Assembly (NCBI GenBank): GCA_013153335.1
Contig: JAADEP010000168.1
Coordinates: forward strand, 1 to 9,773
Length of the DNA stretch: 9,773 bases
Reading direction: 5' to 3'
From: Chloroflexota bacterium
GTDB taxonomy: Bacteria > Chloroflexota > Anaerolineae > Anaerolineales > DRMV01
The notes under the pieces were generated by a model that had not been told where the DNA came from, did not search any database, and saw nothing but the letters and a program-made list of their open reading frames with translations. This document shows, in pieces, positions 5,098 to 9,773 of this stretch; the stretch's first letter is position 1; each line of letters opens with the position of its first letter. A program made the position numbers and the translations under genes.

Positions 5098-6903
5098 ATG
5101 CCGATTTCATCGCCTACGGAATTCACGCCCCCTCGCGAATATCGTACCGATCGTCGCAGCCCGGCCCGTTGGCTTTTTTCGCACACCCGTCGACACGCGT
5201 GGCTCATGTTGCTCATGCTCATCGGCGCGCTGGGGAACGCCGCGGGCCTGGGTTTTATTCCGCGCGTCATCGGTCGTACGTTCGATCAGTTTTTGGCCGC
5301 GCTGCCCGATGCCGAGACCGCGCTGTCTGTGTTGGTCAAAGGCGCGTTGCTCTTGGCCGGCACGTATGCCTTGCGCAGCTTGTTCATGGCCTTGCGCAAC
5401 CTCAGCGCGGAGACCTTGGCGCAACGCATTGAGCGCGATGTCCGGGATGAGTTCTACGCCGCGCTCTTGGGCAAGAGCATGGCTTTTCACGACAAGGTCT
5501 CCGTGGGCGAGGTCATGGCCCGGGCCACATCGGATATTCGCGAAATCAATTTGATGTTCAGCCCCGGGCTTTCGCTGGTGATCGGTTCGGGCGCGTTCCT
5601 CTTGGCACCTTTGCTTTATGCCGGCCGGTATCACCCGGCGTTGTTGCTTACGCCGGTTTTGTTCGTCAGCACTTTCGGCGTGGTCTTGGCCCTTTTGCTG
5701 CGTCAACTGCTCCCGTTGAGTATGGGGGTGCGCGAGGCCTTTGGCCGACTGAGCAGCCGGCTGAACGAGGTGCTGGACGGTATCGAGACGGTCAAGGCGC
5801 TGGCCCTGGAGGACCGCGAGGCGACCCGCTTGCGAGGCCAGGTGCGCCGCTATCGGGATCTGGTGGTCCAGCGCGCGGCTGTTGAGGCCCGGTTTTGGCC
5901 TTTGTTCCTTTATTCTGTGGCCATGGGATTGGGCACCGGGCACGCGCTCTATCTCTTCCTTCAAGGGGTACTGACCTTGGGGGATGTGGTCGGGTACGTC
6001 GGTCTGCTACAGCTGTTCCGCTTTCCGGCTTTTGTGTCGCAGTTCGCGTATTCACAAGTTGCGCTCGGTTTGGCCAGCGCGGAGCGCCTGTTGCAATACC
6101 TTAATCAGCGTTCGCACCTGGACCAGAATTTGGGCGGCTACCGGGCGGTGATGCGCGGGGCTGTTCGGTTCGATCAAGTCACCTTTGGCTACGAGCCTGA
6201 CCGTCCGGTGTTGCACGACATTTCTTTTGAGGTTCAGCCCGGCATGCGGGTGGCCATCGTTGGGCCCATGGGTTCGGGCAAAAGCACTCTCGTCAAGCTT
6301 ATCCCCCGGATTTACGATGTTGACAAGGGGGGCGTGTTCGTCGACGATGTGGATGTGCGCGACTGGAATTTGGACGCGCTGCGCTCGCAAATTGCGATGA
6401 TTGAGCAAGACTTGTTCCTCTTTTCCAAAACCGTGGCCGAGAACATCGCCTTTGGACGGCCCGATGCCTCGATGGAGGACATTCAACGGGCTGCCCAGTT
6501 GGCGCAAATCCACGACACGATTCTGCGTTTCCCCGAAGGCTACGACACGGTGGTGGGCGAGCGCGGGTTGACGTTATCGGGGGGACAGCGCCAACGCATC
6601 GCGTTGGCCCGGGCTTTTTTGGTCGATCCGCGTATTTTGATTTTGGATGACGCGACCAGCGCGATCGATAGCGAGACCGAGGATCGCATCCAGCGGGCCA
6701 TTTTTTCCGTGGCCCGCGGGCGGACCACGTTTCTCATTACGCACCGGCTCTCCCAAATTCGGTGGGCCGATTGGATTTTGGTGCTGGATAAAGGGTATTT
6801 GGTCGCCCAAGGGCGCCATGAGGACCTCTTGCGCTCGTGCGCCTTGTATCGCCGCCTTTTCGTTCCGCCGGGTTCGTCGCCGCGTCGAATGCGCTTGTCC
6901 TGA
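5098..6903 (+). CDS. ABC exporter half-transporter (fused membrane and ATPase domains) with a degenerate Walker B
   Basis: The 601-aa protein has the type IV (MsbA-like) exporter layout. The membrane domain occupies about 33-320, with helices near 33-55, 75-97, 155-175, 181-205, 266-290 and 295-318. The nucleotide-binding domain starts about 354. Motifs: Walker A GPMGSGKST (389-397), Q-loop Gln437, signature LSGGQ (493-497), Walker B ILILDD (513-518), D-loop SAID and H-loop His549. The residue after the Walker B aspartate, normally the catalytic Glu, is Asp518 (codon GAC at 6649-6651). The rest is canonical. In TM287/288, BmrCD and TmrAB this change marks the subunit carrying the degenerate ATP site of a heterodimer, so a partner with an intact Glu is expected, but none is in the window. 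The substrate cannot be told from the sequence. The gene starts 30 bp after glmS with only a weak Shine-Dalgarno, consistent with operon read-through. Confidence 0.93.
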   Translation: MPISSPTEFTPPREYRTDRRSPARWLFSHTRRHAWLMLLMLIGALGNAAGLGFIPRVIGRTFDQFLAALPDAETALSVLVKGALLLAGTYALRSLFMALRNLSAETLAQRIERDVRDEFYAALLGKSMAFHDKVSVGEVMARATSDIREINLMFSPGLSLVIGSGAFLLAPLLYAGRYHPALLLTPVLFVSTFGVVLALLLRQLLPLSMGVREAFGRLSSRLNEVLDGIETVKALALEDREATRLRGQVRRYRDLVVQRAAVEARFWPLFLYSVAMGLGTGHALYLFLQGVLTLGDVVGYVGLLQLFRFPAFVSQFAYSQVALGLASAERLLQYLNQRSHLDQNLGGYRAVMRGAVRFDQVTFGYEPDRPVLHDISFEVQPGMRVAIVGPMGSGKSTLVKLIPRIYDVDKGGVFVDDVDVRDWNLDALRSQIAMIEQDLFLFSKTVAENIAFGRPDASMEDIQRAAQLAQIHDTILRFPEGYDTVVGERGLTLSGGQRQRIALARAFLVDPRILILDDATSAIDSETEDRIQRAIFSVARGRTTFLITHRLSQIRWADWILVLDKGYLVAQGRHEDLLRSCALYRRLFVPPGSSPRRMRLS

Positions 6904-6976
6904 ACCCTGGTTTGTAGCCCCAAGCCCGAGACCCGATGCGATGGTGATGGCCGCGCGGTATGTTATGACCAACTTC

Positions 6977-7005
6977 TTGACGCGCTGCGGCTTTCATGCT
7001 ATGGT
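6977..7005 (+). promoter_or_regulatory. Sigma70-type promoter for the MBL-fold gene unit
   Basis: TTGACG (6977-6982, five of six consensus bases) and TATGGT (7000-7005, four of six) stand 17 bp apart, the optimal spacing, in the 155-bp gap after the ABC gene. The predicted start is near 7012. This is the strongest promoter match in the window and suggests that 7059-9297 is a separate transcription unit. Confidence 0.55.
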
Positions 7006-7011
7006 AAAGTA

Positions 7012-7029
7012 GACCGTTTTATCGCGGTC
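7012..7029 (+). promoter_or_regulatory. Small inverted repeat at the predicted transcript start
   Basis: GACCG (7012-7016) and CGGTC (7025-7029) form a perfect 5-bp inverted repeat around an 8-nt AT-rich centre. It lies exactly where transcription from the promoter at 6977-7005 would begin. It could be an operator half-site pair or a 5'-end hairpin protecting the mRNA. At this size it may also be chance. Confidence 0.3.
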
Positions 7030-7058
7030 CATTTTTGGCGCATGGGCAAGGGGTGCTT

Positions 7059-7937
7059 ATGTTGCGGGAACGCCTTTCGGATGCGGTCTATCTCTTTCAA
7101 AGCGACACGTACGCGCAAGTAAATGCCGGCGCGGTGGTCGGGCCTACGGGGATCCTGATTATCGACACCTTGGCGCTACCCCAAGAGACCCTCGCGATGC
7201 GGCGTTTTCTCGCGTCGAATTTCCCGGATCTGCCCGTGCGTTATGTGGTCAATACCCATCATCACGCGGATCACGCTTGGGGCAACGCGGCTTTCCCCGG
7301 CGCGGTCGTGGTCGCGCATCAAGGCACCCGGGCGCAGATGATCGACCAAGGCCAAGCGCTCTTCGCCCAGGCGCAGGCGCGGTATCCGGAATGGCGGCGT
7401 TGGCGCTTGGTGTTCCCGCACGTGACCCTCAACGCGGGGATGCTGCGGTTGAAGCTGGGGCCGCGCTTGCACGTGCGCTTGTTCCCCTTGCCCGGGCATA
7501 CCCCCGATGGCATTGGCGTATACGTGGAAGAGGAGCGCATTTTGTTCGCGGGCGACGCGTTCACCACGATCCCGGCCCTCATGGCCGACGAGAGCAACTT
7601 CGACGCGCTCGTGCGTTCGCTCCAGCAGATCGCGAGCATGCCCATCGAAGTGCTCATCCCCGGCCATGGGGATATTGTGTTCCGAGGCGAGGTCAAGGAC
7701 GTTATCCAGGCGAATTTGGACTATTTGCATTGTCTGCGCAAGATGGTGCGCCGCGCGGCTCGTCGCAAATACCCTGGGGACGTGTTTGTGACATCCTCGG
7801 TTGAGGATTGCGGTTTGGACCGCGTGTTGTTGGGCGGTTTGGCGGAGAGTTTGCATCAACGGAATCTGGAAGCTCTGTTGTGGCTCTGGTATCAGCGGGA
7901 GCCCGCGCGTTCTGACGAGTTTGAATCCGAATACTGA
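7059..7937 (+). CDS. MBL-fold metallohydrolase (glyoxalase II-like), substrate unknown
   Basis: The 292-aa protein belongs to the metallo-beta-lactamase superfamily and is probably cytosolic, with no signal peptide. The metal-binding set is complete: THHHADH (66-72, giving His67, His69, Asp71 and His72), His147 in PGHTPDG, Asp166 in FAGDA and His203 in PGHG. The start of the fold, NAGAVVGPTGILIIDT, is at 22-37. A helical region rich in Arg and Trp (about 215-285) follows the last ligand and probably shapes the substrate site. The motif set fits glyoxalase II-like hydrolases generally and does not identify a substrate; the beta-CASP motifs of nucleases are not seen. The ATG at 7059 is chosen because AAGGGG (7048-7053) lies 5 nt before it. 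A TTG at 7035 in the same frame would add eight residues but has no Shine-Dalgarno. The gene leads a probable three-gene unit. Confidence 0.9.
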   Translation: MLRERLSDAVYLFQSDTYAQVNAGAVVGPTGILIIDTLALPQETLAMRRFLASNFPDLPVRYVVNTHHHADHAWGNAAFPGAVVVAHQGTRAQMIDQGQALFAQAQARYPEWRRWRLVFPHVTLNAGMLRLKLGPRLHVRLFPLPGHTPDGIGVYVEEERILFAGDAFTTIPALMADESNFDALVRSLQQIASMPIEVLIPGHGDIVFRGEVKDVIQANLDYLHCLRKMVRRAARRKYPGDVFVTSSVEDCGLDRVLLGGLAESLHQRNLEALLWLWYQREPARSDEFESEY

Positions 7938-7960
7938 GGTTGCTGGAAGGAGGAAGACCG

Positions 7961-8386
7961 ATGACTCAAGCCGCGACCAAGCCTGTGTTTTGGACGCCCG
8001 ATCCAAAGGCGGGCTATCAGGTGCAACGCCGTCCAGATGGCGGCCTAACCGTGACCTTTTGGCGCGTGGATCCGTACACCCTTCGCCATTGGCGTCGCTT
8101 TGCGCAGGCCCATGAGCTGAATTCGGATCGCCTCAACCGCAATTTGTACGATCTGCGCGCGTTAGATCACATTCCTGAAGAGGCGATTCAATACGCGGTC
8201 GAGGTCAACAGCGACCCGGCTGCGCGACGGGTGCGGGTTGCGGTTGTGGTCAGCCATCCGCAAGTGCGCGAGGCCGTGGAACGAGTTATCGCGCTCACGC
8301 CGGGGAGTGGCGCGGAGATCCGCGTATTCACGGATTTGGACCAGGCCGAGGCTTGGCTGGCTCAACCCCTCGAGGAAATGGTTTGA
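7961..8386 (+). CDS. Small protein resembling SpoIIAA/STAS-like domains (141 aa)
   Basis: A hydrophilic cytosolic protein. After an N-terminal tail (1-18) it has a beta hairpin (QVQRRPDGGLTVTFW, 20-34), a helix and then a strand-helix repeat: strand NLYDLRAL (61-68), helix EEAIQYAVEV (73-82), strand VRVAVVV (91-97), helix REAVERVIAL (103-112), strand EIRVFTD (119-125) and helix LDQAEAWL (126-133). This order and the closing F-x-D...A-x-x-WL pattern resemble the SpoIIAA-like/STAS-SEC14 group. There is no obvious phospho-acceptor Ser in the usual DSTG context, so an anti-anti-sigma role is not supported. The start at 7961 has AAGGAGG (7947-7953) 7 nt upstream. It sits 23 bp after the hydrolase gene and its stop overlaps the start of the membrane protein gene. 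The gene is certain; the family is tentative. Confidence 0.8.
   Translation: MTQAATKPVFWTPDPKAGYQVQRRPDGGLTVTFWRVDPYTLRHWRRFAQAHELNSDRLNRNLYDLRALDHIPEEAIQYAVEVNSDPAARRVRVAVVVSHPQVREAVERVIALTPGSGAEIRVFTDLDQAEAWLAQPLEEMV
8372..8385 (+). promoter_or_regulatory. Shine-Dalgarno and TTG start overlapping a stop codon (translational coupling)
   Basis: GAGG (8372-8375) lies 7 nt ahead of TTG (8383-8385), which shares two bases with the TGA (8384-8386) ending the upstream gene. The alternative ATG at 8392 has this site 16 nt away and nothing closer. Re-initiation by ribosomes finishing the upstream gene is the likely mode. Confidence 0.5.
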
Positions 8387-9297
8387 GCCCTATGGAGCGA
8401 ACAGCCGCGGTTCCCCGGCGGTACCCCTTCCCTCGCCGCGGTTGGCTTGGCCTCGCGCTGATCGCGGTTTTTTGGCCTGTCAACTGGTTTTGGCCGGGCT
8501 TACGAACCCATTGGGCTTTTTTCCCGTTGTGGCTGGGCTACGCGCTTACGGTGGACGCGTTGGCGTATCGTTGGCGCGGCACCTCGCTTTACGCCCGCAG
8601 TCCCCGGGCCTACGCCGCGCTTTTCTTGATTTCGGCCCCTGCATGGTGGCTGTTCGAAGCTTTCAATGTACGACTGGGGAATTGGGTTTATGTAGGACGA
8701 GAATATTTCTCGAATTGGGAATATGCGTTTTGGGCTACGCTGAGTTTTTCGACCGTGATGCCCGCGGTTTTTGGCGCGTCGGAATGGCTCGTTGGCGTGT
8801 TTCGGGGCTATCCTTGGGCTCGCCGCGGCCCCGCGATCGTGTTGGGGGCGCGAGGGCTTAAGTTGATGTTTGGCCTCGGATGGTTCATCCTCGCGCTACT
8901 CTTGCTTTGGCCGCGATATTTTTACCCCTTGGTATGGGCCGCGGTCTATCTGATTCTGGAGCCGGTGAACGCATGGCTCGGTAACCATACCTTGCTTGCT
9001 TGGCTGCGCCGCGGCGATTGGCGCCCGGTGGTGGCGCTTACGTTCGGGGTGTGGTTCACCGCGTTTTTCTGGGAGATGTGGAACGTCTTGAGTTATCCCA
9101 AGTGGGTGTACCACGTCCCGTTTGTGCAATTCTGGCATGTTTTCGAAATGCCGCTCTTGGGCTATCTAGGATACCCGCCCTTCGCACTGGAACTGTTCGC
9201 GCTGTATCATTTTGTTGCGGGCATCTTTGGCCACGGTCGCACCCATTACATCATCGCGGGCTTAGTTGATAGCGCAGACGAAACAAAACTTGCCTAA
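8383..9297 (+). CDS. Trp-rich polytopic membrane protein with internal duplication, unknown family
   Basis: The protein has 304 aa from TTG 8383, or 301 from ATG 8392. Numbering is from 8383. About eight hydrophobic helices are visible: near 20-36, 43-62, 78-95, 114-140, 161-176, 179-196, 216-236 and 258-283. Two halves look homologous with an offset of about 139 residues. Half 1 has FFPLW (46-50), FEAFNV (91-96) and WVYV (101-104). Half 2 has FYPLVW (180-185), WEMWNV (230-235) and WVYHV (241-245). Glu92/Glu231 and Asn95/Asn234 occupy equivalent places inside or next to membrane helices, which hints at a functional site built by both halves. Tryptophan and tyrosine content is high. With four helices per half the repeats would have the same orientation. 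I recognise no known enzyme or transporter motif, so no function is proposed. It is the last gene of the MBL unit and is translationally coupled to the STAS-like gene. Confidence 0.85.
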   Translation: MSPMERTAAVPRRYPFPRRGWLGLALIAVFWPVNWFWPGLRTHWAFFPLWLGYALTVDALAYRWRGTSLYARSPRAYAALFLISAPAWWLFEAFNVRLGNWVYVGREYFSNWEYAFWATLSFSTVMPAVFGASEWLVGVFRGYPWARRGPAIVLGARGLKLMFGLGWFILALLLLWPRYFYPLVWAAVYLILEPVNAWLGNHTLLAWLRRGDWRPVVALTFGVWFTAFFWEMWNVLSYPKWVYHVPFVQFWHVFEMPLLGYLGYPPFALELFALYHFVAGIFGHGRTHYIIAGLVDSADETKLA

Positions 9298-9516
9298 GGA
9301 CGCTCGTAACGACCGACGCAGTCCCTGGGGTTAGTCTTCCCCGAAGGGCTTTGCCGCGCGTACAGGGGCTTATGGCGAGCTTCAAGTTTCGCGCGCTGTG
9401 CCGTGGCGGACCATCCGTGTGCTTTTGCGGCGCGTCGTTCCGCTGTGGGACTCCAGTTCGCGGCACCGAGGCGAGCCTGGGCGCATGTGCTCGACCGCGG
9501 CCCTCACCGTAGACGG

Positions 9517-9536
9517 CCTCAGCTCCTTGGCTGAGG
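9517..9536. repeat. Hairpin, 7-bp perfect stem
   Basis: CCTCAGC (9517-9523) pairs with GCTGAGG (9530-9536) around the 6-nt loop TCCTTG. No T-run follows on either strand, so it is not a standard intrinsic terminator. It could be part of an untranslated leader, a small RNA or a protein site. Confidence 0.45.
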
Positions 9537-9616
9537 AGGGGACACGTATCGAGGTCCACACACTTGCGTATCAACCCGCTGTCATCGTGCTGGGTGTACC
9601 TCACAAAGCCCAAAGC

Positions 9617-9638
9617 AAATCCCCCCTGAGGGGGATTT
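9617..9638. promoter_or_regulatory. Perfect palindrome upstream of the last gene (operator or bidirectional terminator candidate)
   Basis: AAATCCCCC (9617-9625) and GGGGGATTT (9630-9634 plus 9635-9638) form a perfect 9-bp stem with a CTGA loop. The A/T ends give each strand an A-run before and a T-run after the GC stem, as in bidirectional terminators, but the T-run is only three long. It ends six bases before the -10-like TAAAAT, covering the place of a -35 box, so a regulator-binding role is equally possible. Confidence 0.5.
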
Positions 9639-9643
9639 CCGGG

Positions 9644-9649
9644 TAAAAT
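9644..9649 (+). promoter_or_regulatory. -10-like element for the last gene
   Basis: TAAAAT matches the -10 consensus at five of six bases and lies 34 bp before the ATG at 9684. No -35 hexamer stands at the expected distance; that position is taken by the C-run of the palindrome. A promoter here would be activator-dependent or weak. Confidence 0.35.
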
Positions 9650-9683
9650 AAAGACACGAGCGCTTGGTATCGAGGGTGAAAAG

Positions 9684-9773
9684 ATGACCTTGAGCTCGAA
9701 ACTCTTGCGCAAAATCACCAGCCTTCCCCCGGACTTGCGGGAGACGTTCTTCCTTTTGCTCGAGGAACTTGAA
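9684..9773 (+). CDS. N-terminus of an unidentified protein (3' partial)
   Basis: Thirty codons are open from an ATG to the window end. GAGGG (9672-9676) lies 7 nt upstream, a good Shine-Dalgarno. The visible protein begins MTLSSKLLRKITSLPPDLRE and then continues as a Phe/Leu/Glu-rich helix. The pattern of a helix, Leu-Pro-Pro, then a second amphipathic helix resembles the N-terminal part of small antitoxin-like domains (DUF2281 type: L-x-x-I-x-x-L-P-x-x-L), but thirty residues cannot establish that. It could equally open a larger protein. It has its own leader and possible promoter, so it is probably not part of the preceding unit. Confidence 0.65.
   Translation, partial: MTLSSKLLRKITSLPPDLRETFFLLLEELE

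Larger units (their letters stand above)
9298..9683. other. Non-coding region with two hairpins
   Basis: This 386-bp gap separates the membrane protein gene from the last gene. The open frames here (9398-9646 +, 9251-9718 -) have unstructured, low-complexity translations and no sensible starts, so I treat them as chance. I compared it by eye with tRNA, SRP RNA, RNase P and common riboswitch cores and saw no match. No classical stem-plus-T-run terminator follows the stop at 9297. Two clean inverted repeats are present and listed separately. Confidence 0.6.

Noticed and set aside
5107..5964. 285-codon open frame on the - strand
   Set aside because: It is antisense to the ABC exporter membrane domain. 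Gln/His/Arg-rich composition and no start signal mark it as a shadow.
7176..8006. 276-codon open frame on the - strand
   Set aside because: It is antisense to the MBL-fold gene with its full metal-binding set, and it crosses an intergenic gap. The composition is not protein-like.
9323..9360. Terminator after the membrane protein gene (GGGG...CCCC and CCCGAAGGG)
   Set aside because: The stems are only 3-4 bp and followed by CTTTGCC rather than a T-run, so support is too weak.
9251..9718. 155-codon open frame on the - strand in the last gap
   Set aside because: It overlaps the end of the membrane protein gene, the perfect palindrome and the start of the last gene. It shows no domain and no convincing ribosome site.

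Overview
The window looks like a moderately GC-rich bacterial chromosome (roughly 60% GC by eye), with every convincing gene on the + strand. No marker settles the taxonomy. GlmS carries a Gly-Asn-Ala-Gly-Gly stretch where many bacteria have Gly-Ser-Pro-Leu. It stands in tandem with a CtpA-type protease and a YugP-type zinc peptidase, and I associate this combination with Chloroflexota (Anaerolineae-like lineages). That assignment is an impression, not a result. There is no sign of a phage, an insertion sequence, a CRISPR array, or tRNA or rRNA genes.

Layout. Positions 3-107 hold the tail of an unidentified gene. Positions 108-826 are non-coding and carry three degenerate copies of a ~150-bp repeat, each centred on the same perfect 8-bp-stem palindrome. 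A compact gene run follows (827-6903): a 75-aa single-pass membrane protein overlapping the next gene; a membrane-anchored, PDZ-containing S41 (CtpA-type) protease; a YugP-type membrane zinc metallopeptidase; glmS; and a half-size ABC exporter. Gaps within this run are about 30-40 bp or less, so it is probably one operon with an envelope theme: membrane protein processing, amino-sugar supply for the cell wall, and export. The ABC protein has Asp in place of the Walker B catalytic Glu, which suggests it is one half of a heterodimeric exporter whose partner lies outside the window.

A good sigma70-like promoter (6977-7005) then opens a second unit: an MBL-fold metallohydrolase, a small protein resembling SpoIIAA/STAS-like domains, and a Trp-rich polytopic membrane protein whose start overlaps the preceding stop codon. 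The membrane protein appears to be an internal two-fold duplication of a four-helix module, with a repeated E-x-[FW]-N-V...W-V-Y motif in each half. I do not recognise its family, and it is the most interesting unexplained protein here.

Positions 9298-9683 are non-coding and contain two clean hairpins. One is a perfect 9-bp-stem palindrome immediately upstream of a -10-like element and of a final gene that starts at 9684 and runs off the window. I see no complete new multi-gene system. The main candidates for follow-up are the duplicated membrane protein, the palindrome array, the degenerate ABC half and the palindrome-controlled last gene.
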